A DNA stretch of 41,458 nt, taken from Methanobacterium sp. GTDB lineage: Archaea; Methanobacteriota; Methanobacteria; Methanobacteriales; Methanobacteriaceae. Shown here piece by piece: positions 17,178 through 25,016 of this stretch; position 1 is the first letter of the stretch; each line of letters begins with the position of its first letter. The stretch is taken from positions 1 to 41,458 of the forward strand of contig PLTK01000083.1 in NCBI GenBank assembly GCA_003164415.1, written 5' to 3'. The notes beneath the pieces were generated by a model that ran no database searches, was not told where the DNA came from, and saw nothing but the letters and a program-made list of their open reading frames with translations. The position numbers and the translations under genes were made by a program.

Positions 17178-17915
17178 TCATTTCCAGTTGGTTAATATCT
17201 CTTCTCTTTTAAAAGTGAGTGTGCTTATGTAGAATAATATTAGATCAACTGTTAATAGGATGGCCGATATGATCAGAAGATTATTCACGTGCAATGTGAT
17301 AAATCCAATCTCACTTAGTATGTAAATACCAAAGAATGGAATTATAATTAATTGTCCTAGTTGCTGGGCTGTTCGTACATCATTTACCCTTGCAGACAAA
17401 ATTACACCTAACTCAACAGATAATAAACAAGCAAGTGGAGTAACCGCAAACATCATTACAGCCATGTCCCAATTAGGAAAAAAGAAATAGCCCAATGTGT
17501 TGTAGGTCATTTGATCAATTAAAGTCATGAATATAATAAAACCGATATATATTGCTATGATAGATGGTAAAAATGAAGCAAAACATTTACCTAACAATAT
17601 TTCACTGTCTGTTGTGGGTGTTGCAAGGAGAGGTTCTATACTCTTTTGAACCTTCTCACCGATTAAACTGTAAGACGCGATCACAGTTGTAATGGATGCA
17701 GCTAATATTACAAAGAAGAATAGAAAAGAATTTAAAATAGGAGGAAGTGCAGATGCAGGGATACTTCCATTATCTGAACCAGATACACCAATTGTTAAAG
17801 GAAGACCAATAGAGAATAATAATGGTAAAAGAACTACAGAATAGATAACACTCTTTTTGTTTCGGAATATACTAAAGTCTTTGGTTGCAATAACCCATGA
17901 TTTCCAAAGTTTCAT
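17178..17915 (-). CDS. ABC-2 type transporter permease
   Basis: A 245-residue membrane protein with six predicted helices and the ABC-2 family motif region GEKVQKSIEPLLATPTTDSEIL between helices 2 and 3. That is the hallmark of NatB/CcmB-like export permeases. It pairs with the ATPase encoded directly upstream; the stop and start codons overlap as TGATG. The frame can start at TTG 17918, but ATG 17915 has GGGGA about eight bases upstream. The substrate is unknown. Confidence 0.88.
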   Translation of the reverse strand: MKLWKSWVIATKDFSIFRNKKSVIYSVVLLPLLFSIGLPLTIGVSGSDNGSIPASALPPILNSFLFFFVILAASITTVIASYSLIGEKVQKSIEPLLATPTTDSEILLGKCFASFLPSIIAIYIGFIIFMTLIDQMTYNTLGYFFFPNWDMAVMMFAVTPLACLLSVELGVILSARVNDVRTAQQLGQLIIIPFFGIYILSEIGFITLHVNNLLIISAILLTVDLILFYISTLTFKREEILTNWK

Positions 17916-18832
17916 CAATTTTTCCCCACAAATTTCAGATAAGCATCTTCTAATGTAGGACTTAATTCAGTAACATATTGAATATGTCCACCTGCACCCA
18001 CAACAGCATTCACTATTTCAGGATTTTCTATTTCAGGATTTACAACATCAATAATTATCCTATTTTTGTCAAGAACTATTTTCCTAGATATTAAACTGTC
18101 CAATGTTTTTAAGATAGAATCAGTGACCTGCTCTAATTGTATTACTGTCTTCTTTCCCCATAAAGATTCTTCAAGTTCTTTTGGAGTTCCTATTACCTTC
18201 AATTTGGTGTTTAATATTCCAATTTTATCACATATACGCTGAGCTTCATCAAGATTATGTGTGTTTAAAAAAATAGTTTTATTATCTTTTTTTAACTCTA
18301 AAATAAAATCTCTTACAATTTTGGAGGATTCAGGATCTAGGTTTACCGTTGGTTCATCCAGAAACAATATCTCAGGGTCATGAATAAGTGCTCGTGCTAT
18401 TGCAATTTTTTGTTTCATTCCCTTAGAAAAAGTTCCAACGGGTACATCCCTTTTATCCCAAATACCCAACATCCCAAGCAAACGCTTAATATTTTCTTTT
18501 CTCTGTGATTCTGAACATTCATAAAGTTTTCCATAAAAATCAAGGTTTTTATATGCGCTTAATTCACCATATAAACCCACATTATCGGGTACTAATCCGA
18601 TAAGTTTCCTGATCTTTAAAGAATCCTTCTCATTACTAACATCATAACCATTTATATGGGCTTCGCCAGCTGTCTTAGATATCAAACAACATAACATTCT
18701 CACAGTAGTTGTCTTTCCAGCACCGTTAGGACCTAGAAAACCAAAAATTTCACCTTTATCAACATGAAAAGTTATATTATCCACAGCTTTAACATCCCCA
18801 AACATTCGGGTAAGATTTTCTGCATCAATCAC
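17915..18832 (-). CDS. ABC transporter ATP-binding protein
   Basis: A 305-residue ATPase: Walker A GPNGAGKTT (residues 34-42), signature FSKGMKQKIAIARAL, Walker B ILFLDEPT with NLDPE after it, and the switch His in LNTHNLDE. A C-terminal extension of about 85 residues follows, common in NatA-type exporters. It energises the permease encoded downstream in the same operon. Start is GTG 18832, with AGGG about ten bases upstream; ATG triplets nearby are out of frame. Confidence 0.93.
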   Translation of the reverse strand: MIDAENLTRMFGDVKAVDNITFHVDKGEIFGFLGPNGAGKTTTVRMLCCLISKTAGEAHINGYDVSNEKDSLKIRKLIGLVPDNVGLYGELSAYKNLDFYGKLYECSESQRKENIKRLLGMLGIWDKRDVPVGTFSKGMKQKIAIARALIHDPEILFLDEPTVNLDPESSKIVRDFILELKKDNKTIFLNTHNLDEAQRICDKIGILNTKLKVIGTPKELEESLWGKKTVIQLEQVTDSILKTLDSLISRKIVLDKNRIIIDVVNPEIENPEIVNAVVGAGGHIQYVTELSPTLEDAYLKFVGKN

Positions 18833-19066
18833 AATGCATCAACCCTTAAAAATAGATATCCTAAACAATATAATTCCAAGCTTTCCATCGTATTATATTC
18901 GTGTCTCATGTGGTGAACCTTTTTTTAGATACTCATAATTATCTGCCTGGAAATAATTGTTTATAAAAAAAAGAATTTATGGAATTTAAATTATATTTAT
19001 CCTAATTTAAACTCCAAATTTATTCATCTAAAATCTACTTATAATCAAACAGAATTAGGTTTCTGT

Positions 19067-20002
19067 TTATTTTTCTTCAGGTTTTTTAGTTACCATATTT
19101 TCAGTTTTTGTTGGTTCTGAAGTTTGGCTTACTTCCTCTTTAGGGGCCTTTAGCAAGTCTAAAACTGCTTTAGATTGATTTTCTGTTACATCATCATTTT
19201 TTAAAGGATCTAAATTCTTTTTAGGAATAGTAGCTTCTGCATTTTCTGTTTTGAGGAAATTTGAAATGTCAGTTATACTGTTCATGAGTGGAGCAGGGAA
19301 TATTATAGTTGAGTTTTTCTCGACTGCTATCTGGTTTAGTACCTGCATGATCCTGAGCTGTAATGCAATTGGATGTTCGGATATAATATCTGCTGCTTCA
19401 CCTAATTTAGCTGCAGATAAATATTCACCGTCAGCAGCAATAATTTTAGCTCTTTTCTCCCTTTCAGCCTCAGCCTGTAACCCTATTACACGTTTCATGT
19501 TTTCTGGAAGTGTAATATCTTTAATTTCAACCGTTGTAACACTTATTCCCCATGGTTCACTGTGGTTGTCTATGAGTTCTTTTATTCTAAGGTTTATTTT
19601 AGGTGTTTCTGAGAGTATTTCATCCAGATTAAACTGACCAACAACACTTCTCACAGTTGTCTGCGATATCTGGTTCACAGCTCTTGTGTAATTTTCTACT
19701 TCTACAACTGCTTTGTAAGGGTCTACAATTTTAAAGTAAGCTACTGCAGCCACATCTATTGAAACGTTATCTTCTGTAATAATTTTCTGTGATTGAATTG
19801 GCATGGTTATTATCTGTAATGAAGGTTTTACCATACGATCCACAAGTGGTATTATTATTCGCAATCCCGGTTCCTTAATTCCAATGACCTTACCAAGACG
19901 GAAAACAACACCCCTTTCATATTGATTTACAATTCTTATTGAAAGTCCCAGTATTATTAAAATTATAATTACAACAATTACTGTTGTTATTGGATCTACC
20001 AT
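19067..20002 (-). CDS. Slipin/stomatin family SPFH-domain protein
   Basis: A 311-residue protein: one N-terminal membrane hairpin or helix (about 5-25), then an SPFH/Band 7 domain (YERGVVFRLGKVIGIKEPGL, and later EPWGISVTTVEIKDI), a coiled-coil rich in Ala/Glu/Lys, and a C-terminal acidic/lysine tail unrelated to the core. Family members form oligomeric membrane scaffolds and often pair with a NfeD-type protease partner. No nfeD-like gene is next to it here. GGAGG about eight bases before ATG 20002 supports the start. Confidence 0.92.
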   Translation of the reverse strand: MVDPITTVIVVIIILIILGLSIRIVNQYERGVVFRLGKVIGIKEPGLRIIIPLVDRMVKPSLQIITMPIQSQKIITEDNVSIDVAAVAYFKIVDPYKAVVEVENYTRAVNQISQTTVRSVVGQFNLDEILSETPKINLRIKELIDNHSEPWGISVTTVEIKDITLPENMKRVIGLQAEAEREKRAKIIAADGEYLSAAKLGEAADIISEHPIALQLRIMQVLNQIAVEKNSTIIFPAPLMNSITDISNFLKTENAEATIPKKNLDPLKNDDVTENQSKAVLDLLKAPKEEVSQTSEPTKTENMVTKKPEEK

Positions 20003-20104
20003 ATCTTTTAACCTCCATATTATTCAAATTTGTTTCATTTAATATTATGGTCTTTAATCCTTTTATAAATTATGATGATACTGTTCTAATGTTTATCTGT
20101 AGGC

Positions 20105-21733
20105 TTATATTTCTTTCATGGAAGAAAGAAACTTCCCAAATTTAAATACCTTTTCAGGACATGATAATTCACATTTCAAACATCCCATACCATTACAAAG
20201 GTCTGTTCTAACTGTTGCTTTCCCATTTTCCATTTTAAGAGCACATTCAGGACATGTTTTTGTGCATGTTTGGCAGTTGGTACAATCTTCAAAAATTGCT
20301 TCAAGCGTTGATTTAATTTTAACAAGTTTAAGACCTTCGTCTCCAAGTTCTTTAATGTCCCTCTCAAAGATTCTGTGGATCTGTGGATCTGTAACCCTTG
20401 GTGGACTTTTCTGGTAGCCATATTTATTTAACCAGTCATTATACATCCAAAATGGCATTCCCTGTTCAGACACGGCCAGCTCTAGAGAATATATCTTTTC
20501 AAATATTGGTGATGTTGCAAGCATTATATGTTTGCTACGCATACTTTTTGCTATATCCTGTAATTTTCCAAGTATATCCGGGTTCATAACAATATCACTT
20601 GCCATTGCAAGTGAAGTGTTTCCTAGTTGGTAGATATCTTTAGAGGAGGGAGGTATTTGTCCCACGTCGAGTGATTTGTGTGGATCAACATAGAAACCAG
20701 ATGCACCGGCCATATATGTTGAATCAATATCAGTTAAGAGAATATCAGCCTCTTCTGCAAGTGTCAAATAAGCAGCTCTAAATGCACCTAATGCCTTTCC
20801 GATCATTATTATATCCTTTTCTGATAGGTATATTCCATCTTGCATATTGATGCGGTGATCAGGACTTTTAATTTTGGGGGCAGAAATAATATCCATATCC
20901 ATCCCTAAACTGAAGGCTGCAATAACCCCTGTTCCGGTTATACCATTGGATTTTCCATCCATAACCCCCTTAGAAAGAACTTTTCCAGTAACAGGATCTA
21001 CGGTATTTCCATCCTTGACTATTAGTTCGTTGTCGAGTACCTGGCTTTTCCAACCTGAATCAATCTTTTTAAAATCACATATTGCACCTGGTGAAGCTAA
21101 TTTACCTTTCTCTATCATTTGCCCCTCTATTGCCGGTCCTGCAGCAGCTGAGCATGTGTAAACCTCACCATCCATGACCAATGCAATTTCAGCATTTGTT
21201 CCGAAATCAATCACCAGATAAACACCTTCCTTTTCTAAAATATCTGATTTAAAAAGCATAGCAAGTGCATCAGCACCAATTTCATGTTTAATAGCTGGTG
21301 GAATGTATACTTTAGCTTCTTTATTTATTATAAGTCCTATTTCACCCGCGGTGACTATTGTTGCATCTCTTGAAGGAGGTTTGATATCTAATCTTTTGAG
21401 GATGTTTTCTCCCCAGTAGGCAAGATCCCTGATCTCTATGTTTTGGAATATTGAGAGCTGGATGGGATTACCACAAACAGCAACTCTTACAACATTTTCA
21501 AGGTTAATACCTAAATTCATTATTACATTGTTTATTGTTTCAATAAGAAGATTGTGGGCTGTGTCCTTACCCACCTCTATTGCAAAATGAAGATGATCCA
21601 CCACATTAGCACCCGGAAGAGGATGTCTAAGTGTAATGGCTGTTGAAATTATCTTTGAAGTATCAAGATCAATTGCTTGTGCCCTAATACCGCTGGTTCC
21701 TATGTCCAAAGCTATTCCATATTCATTTTTCAT
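20105..21733 (-). CDS. ramA: RamA-like reductive activase of corrinoid methyltransferase proteins
   Basis: A 542-residue iron-sulfur protein that uses ATP to reduce inactive Co(II) corrinoid proteins to Co(I). The N-terminus GIALDIGTSGIRAQAID is the ASKHA-type nucleotide fold of the RACo/RamA family, and a second phosphate loop is seen at YLVIDFGTNAEIALV. The C-terminus has two 4Fe-4S motifs, CX2CX2CX3CP (CTNCQTC...) and CX4CX2CX3CP (CNGMGC...), as in RamA of methanogens. It lies 138 bases downstream of mtaC on the same strand, so it most likely reactivates MtaC. AAGGAG upstream of ATG 21733 supports the start. Confidence 0.9.
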   Translation of the reverse strand: MKNEYGIALDIGTSGIRAQAIDLDTSKIISTAITLRHPLPGANVVDHLHFAIEVGKDTAHNLLIETINNVIMNLGINLENVVRVAVCGNPIQLSIFQNIEIRDLAYWGENILKRLDIKPPSRDATIVTAGEIGLIINKEAKVYIPPAIKHEIGADALAMLFKSDILEKEGVYLVIDFGTNAEIALVMDGEVYTCSAAAGPAIEGQMIEKGKLASPGAICDFKKIDSGWKSQVLDNELIVKDGNTVDPVTGKVLSKGVMDGKSNGITGTGVIAAFSLGMDMDIISAPKIKSPDHRINMQDGIYLSEKDIIMIGKALGAFRAAYLTLAEEADILLTDIDSTYMAGASGFYVDPHKSLDVGQIPPSSKDIYQLGNTSLAMASDIVMNPDILGKLQDIAKSMRSKHIMLATSPIFEKIYSLELAVSEQGMPFWMYNDWLNKYGYQKSPPRVTDPQIHRIFERDIKELGDEGLKLVKIKSTLEAIFEDCTNCQTCTKTCPECALKMENGKATVRTDLCNGMGCLKCELSCPEKVFKFGKFLSSMKEI

Positions 21734-21871
21734 GGATTTGGCTCCTTATACTGATTAAAGCAATTATTTGAACATGTTTAGATTATAAAAATGTATTATC
21801 CGAACTTTTAAAAAATATATTTTTAGATATTTTTTCAAAAAAATTAAAAAAATGGGAGAATTTTATTTTAT
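21734..21871 (-). other. mtaC-ramA intergenic spacer
   Basis: On the coding (-) strand a T-rich stretch follows mtaC and AT-rich DNA precedes the AAGGAG of ramA. ramA could have its own promoter, or be reached by readthrough from mtaBC; the sequence does not decide. No stable hairpin is seen. Confidence 0.35.
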
Positions 21872-22696
21872 CTAGGAATATTCCGAAACAAATTCCCCTA
21901 CAATGCTTGAATATTCTTTTCTAAGATCCTTCCAATTTTTATGATCTTTTACTATGGCGTCAGCAAGTCTAGGTGCATGATACGCCTCTACACCGTAGAC
22001 ACTCATAGGGAAAGATTCTACAAAGTCCTTCCTTACTGCTCCTCCACCACATCCAATGGCTGGTACTTCAAGACCTTCTTTCTGTAGTGCTGCAACCACT
22101 TTAGGGAAAACAGTCATGGTAGTTGTCATAAGAGCGGTTCCAGTTAATAATATCGGTTTATATTCCTTTACTGCCTTAACGACTTCTGTTGTTGGCACAT
22201 CCCTTCCCATATCTATTGCTTCGTATCCACCGGCTCTTAGGAACATGACAACAAGGTTCTTACCGATATCATGTGGGTCACCTTCAGCCACAAATGAAAC
22301 AGCAGTTCCTTTTGTTTCACTTTTGTGGCCTAAAACCTTCTCACATTCCTTTACACCTTCCATCATCCCATCCCCTGCAAGCATGAGATCTGGAAGGAAG
22401 TAAAACCCTTTGGTATAGAGGACGTTTACTGCATCCATACCCTTCATAAGGCCGTTATTGATTATTTCAATTGGAGATATACCATCATTTAATGCTTTTT
22501 GAACATTCTTTAGAGATGCATCCCTATCCTCATAGAGAACAGCTAGTGCTATGGATTTGAAAGGTTCTTCTGTGGGTAGAATACTAACCACATCATCATC
22601 ATCTTCTGGTTTTATTGCTGGCCCCTCAATTTCCACATTGTATCTCACATGTACTGCATTTTGGTCCATCCTTTCTTCTAACTCTTCATATTTCAT
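21872..22696 (-). CDS. mtaC: Methanol corrinoid protein MtaC
   Basis: A 274-residue corrinoid protein that accepts the methyl group from methanol on its cobalt. It has the two-part layout of the family: a helical cap (about 45-120) and a Rossmann-type cobalamin domain with the base-off/His-on motif DPHDIG (cobalt-ligand His142). After that come LTGTALMTTT (in the SxL position) and the GCGGG loop. The N-terminal 45 residues are acidic. It lies 14 bases downstream of mtaB, so the two form one transcription unit, as in Methanosarcina. AAGGA precedes the ATG. Confidence 0.95.
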   Translation of the reverse strand: MKYEELEERMDQNAVHVRYNVEIEGPAIKPEDDDDVVSILPTEEPFKSIALAVLYEDRDASLKNVQKALNDGISPIEIINNGLMKGMDAVNVLYTKGFYFLPDLMLAGDGMMEGVKECEKVLGHKSETKGTAVSFVAEGDPHDIGKNLVVMFLRAGGYEAIDMGRDVPTTEVVKAVKEYKPILLTGTALMTTTMTVFPKVVAALQKEGLEVPAIGCGGGAVRKDFVESFPMSVYGVEAYHAPRLADAIVKDHKNWKDLRKEYSSIVGEFVSEYS

Positions 22697-22710
22697 TTTC
22701 CTTCAACCCC

Positions 22711-24096
22711 CTAGAGTTCATAGCTTTTTGGGTCAAATTCAGCTATTTTTCTTGAGTATTTTCTTAGGCATTCATCAATAAATTGTTCAGAATCTGTTGG
22801 AAGTTCCTCAAATATTTTAAGAGCACTGTCAAGGGAGTCTCTTTCAAATCTTGTGAGATACATTTTTTTAGCATCAACAGCCTCATTAATTATGGCTCCA
22901 GCTTCAAGAGCAGCTGCCCTAGCTCTGAGATAAGGATTTTTACCATATTTTACTATTGCTTCCCCTATCCTGTGTGCATTATCATAGGCCAATACTAATC
23001 CTTGAGGATCTCTGTATTTATCTGTGAGGGTGTAAAGATCTCTTAAGGTTTTTTCCTCTCCTGTTTGGTGGGCTGTGTTCATAAGGGCTGCTTCATAACC
23101 TGTTGCCTGTAACCATACTTCCGGAGTTGTTCCACCCATTTCTTGTCTGTGATAAACCGATTCATTACTCCAAACATCACATACCGCTGCTGTTAAGTTG
23201 CCCATAAGATCCGAGTGTGCACAAACTGCATTTTTACCTTCCATACATATAGGAACTCCACTAATTGACTTAATTATAGGATTTTCATATCCACAATCTT
23301 TTAATGGACCAATAGCACCACATTCAACAGCCACTAAACTTCTAGCTCCAGCTATAGCCCTAGTAAGTGCTGCTAGAGTATGTGAACAATCTTTATCAAG
23401 TAATCCACCGGCCATGAACATGGCTGTATTAGCCTGGGCACAGTCAGTATCTCCTGCTGGTCTGCAGTCGTACTTTTTGCATATATCAACTATTCGTTTC
23501 CACATGTATTCCATATCGATACTACCAAGAACTCCTATACCAAATAATATGGCTTTGGGATCTCCACGGGCTATACCATAATCAGATACTGATTTTCCAC
23601 CCATAGTCTCTATTGCAACACATGATGCACCGTTTGCTGCACTTGCTTCTATGGATTCTATGACCTTGTTATCATAGTCAGAACCTCTGAGTCCTGGATG
23701 TCTCTCTTCAATTCTTATATCTGCAGGTGTTGCCATTAATGAAACTTTGATATCGTATTCATCATGGTATTTCTCCAAGATTTCTGCTTGGGCTTGTGTA
23801 CAATCTGCAGTCCATTCAGGATTGTTTGTTTGCTGGAAAATATGTTCTTGTTCCACCATAAATGCTGGTAATCCTATTGATACTGCTCGATCACAAGCAC
23901 TTTGTGTAATGTTTCTACATTCTGAAACCATTTGTTCTTTTGTTTCTTCAGAACCTTCTACAGGAGCGACTTTAATTTCCGGAACAACATAACCAGCACC
24001 TATTTGCGTATTCCATCGCTGGCTAGTTGGGTATTTGGCTCGTCCGAAAACCATTTCATCCGGGTTTTTATATGCCATTTTAGTAAATCTTTTCAT
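22711..24096 (-). CDS. mtaB: Methanol:corrinoid methyltransferase MtaB
   Basis: A 461-residue zinc enzyme that activates methanol and methylates the cobalt of MtaC, the first step of methanol use. The length is that of the family. Zinc ligands can be placed at Glu163 (VAIETMGG), Cys219 (GDTDCAQ) and Cys268 (LKDCGYE). These match Glu164, Cys220 and Cys269 of the Methanosarcina barkeri enzyme with a constant offset of one, so the enzyme should be active. The start ATG 24096 is preceded by AGGTGATCT. That site and the first five codons are a near copy of a second set 31 bases upstream, described separately. Confidence 0.97.
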   Translation of the reverse strand: MKRFTKMAYKNPDEMVFGRAKYPTSQRWNTQIGAGYVVPEIKVAPVEGSEETKEQMVSECRNITQSACDRAVSIGLPAFMVEQEHIFQQTNNPEWTADCTQAQAEILEKYHDEYDIKVSLMATPADIRIEERHPGLRGSDYDNKVIESIEASAANGASCVAIETMGGKSVSDYGIARGDPKAILFGIGVLGSIDMEYMWKRIVDICKKYDCRPAGDTDCAQANTAMFMAGGLLDKDCSHTLAALTRAIAGARSLVAVECGAIGPLKDCGYENPIIKSISGVPICMEGKNAVCAHSDLMGNLTAAVCDVWSNESVYHRQEMGGTTPEVWLQATGYEAALMNTAHQTGEEKTLRDLYTLTDKYRDPQGLVLAYDNAHRIGEAIVKYGKNPYLRARAAALEAGAIINEAVDAKKMYLTRFERDSLDSALKIFEELPTDSEQFIDECLRKYSRKIAEFDPKSYEL

Positions 24097-24143
24097 TCTA
24101 GATCACCTTATAAGTAAATCCTTTCATTATAGATCACCTTATA
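24082..24143 (-). repeat. 31-bp tandem duplication of the mtaB ribosome-binding site and first codons
   Basis: Two adjacent 31-base units, 24082-24112 and 24113-24143, match at 29 of 31 positions. Each contains, on the - strand, AAGGTGATCT, an ATG six to seven bases later, and the codons for Met-Lys-(Arg or Gly)-Phe-Thr. The inner copy is the real mtaB start. The two copies are directly abutted with no spacer, as expected of a recent tandem duplication. Confidence 0.9.
24098..24127 (-). CDS. Possible nine-residue leader peptide of mtaB
   Basis: The outer copy of the duplication starts an ORF of nine codons (MKGFTYKVI) that ends in TAG one base before the mtaB ATG. It has the same AGGTGAT ribosome-binding site as mtaB, and mtaB's own site lies inside it. 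If translated, terminating ribosomes would sit at the mtaB start, so coupling or attenuation is conceivable. It may equally be a neutral by-product of the duplication. Confidence 0.35.
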   Translation of the reverse strand: MKGFTYKVI

Positions 24144-24159
24144 TTATTATTGTACGTGT

Positions 24160-24210
24160 ATTCTATAAATCTTTTGGAATTTTATTCAAATTCTGTGGAA
24201 GAAATTCCAA
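24160..24210 (-). promoter_or_regulatory. Probable mtaBC promoter with 9-bp inverted repeat upstream
   Basis: On the - strand a TATA-like TTTATAGA (24163-24170) lies about 40 bases before the leader ATG, giving an expected transcript start near 24140. Immediately upstream, TTGGAATTT (24174-24182) and AAATTCCAA (24202-24210) form a perfect 9-bp inverted repeat with a 19-base spacer, overlapping where BRE and activator or repressor sites would be. Promoter function is inferred from position. Confidence 0.5.
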
Positions 24211-24445
24211 GTTTAATCCATCTAACTCTCCAAATAAATTGATTAGTTAGTTATATGGAAAAAAAGGTAACAAAATCGTTAAACTGTTAGTTTCTGGTTT
24301 AATGGATTGTTAAATAGACATAAAATAATCAATATAAAATAGAATAATATTAAAATATTGTAAAAATAAATCTTTATCAGTATATTATTATTTAGTTTAG
24401 ATAAAATGGATCAAAATATTGTTTAGTTGCGGAGGACTTTTTAAA
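24211..24445. other. Divergent spacer between mtaB and the 186-residue orphan gene
   Basis: AT-rich, with no open frame. It must carry the promoter of the rightward gene at 24446; TATA-like AT stretches near 24330-24400 are not specific enough to call. GGAGGA (24431-24436) is the ribosome-binding site of that gene. Confidence 0.4.
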
Positions 24446-25003
24446 ATGATGGTTGAAGAGGCTATAAATATAATAGAAAAATTAAATGGAGCAGTTGATG
24501 TTCAAAAACTTTCAGACGAAGATAAAGAAGTTCTAATTAAAATTGAATCCAATCATTCCAATGATATTATACCAATTGTTAACAAGGGTTTGGAGGAATG
24601 TTTAAGCAGAGAATTCTGTTTAGTCCTGCTTAAAACCGAGGATTTTAGAATTCCATCCGAACCAACAGTACTTCTTGTAACAGATAGTGGGAGAATTTTA
24701 GGCCAAGAGTTGATTTCTCCCGAAGATAAGAGGAAATATTCCCACAACGATAATGTTGTTTTTCTGAGTAACAACTTCATAATTTTTAAGCCCGATAGCA
24801 TAACCAGACCCGCAGGTGTCGAAAAACAGTTATTTATTTTACCCGCAATCCCATTTCCAGAGTTAAATGATGTTACAACTATATCTGAGGTTATATCATG
24901 CAGTCCTTCAACATTAGGAGATAAATATCTTAAAGATAAGTACAATTATCCCGATGATCCCCATCTTGCAACGATAATTGTTGCTTTTTCAAAAAAAGAG
25001 TAA
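24446..25003 (+). CDS. Unrecognised soluble protein inside the methanol cluster
   Basis: A protein of about 185 residues that I do not recognise. It is predicted soluble, with an N-terminal helical part (VEEAINIIEKLNGAVDVQKL) and a strand-rich remainder (EPTVLLVTDSGRIL, ITRPAGVEKQLFILPAIPFPEL). No signal peptide, membrane segment, cysteine motif or obvious DNA-binding motif is seen. It is divergent from mtaB and convergent with mtaA, with only 13 bases between the stops, so its place suggests a link to methanol use. The longest frame starts at TTG 24419; ATG 24446 with GGAGGA nine bases upstream is preferred. Confidence 0.7.
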   Translation: MMVEEAINIIEKLNGAVDVQKLSDEDKEVLIKIESNHSNDIIPIVNKGLEECLSREFCLVLLKTEDFRIPSEPTVLLVTDSGRILGQELISPEDKRKYSHNDNVVFLSNNFIIFKPDSITRPAGVEKQLFILPAIPFPELNDVTTISEVISCSPSTLGDKYLKDKYNYPDDPHLATIIVAFSKKE

Positions 25004-25016
25004 TAATTATTGAATT

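Noticed and set aside
22551..24250. Several + strand ORFs opposite mtaB, mtaC and mtaA
   Set aside because: They are mirror readings of well-supported enzyme genes and have no ribosome-binding sites.
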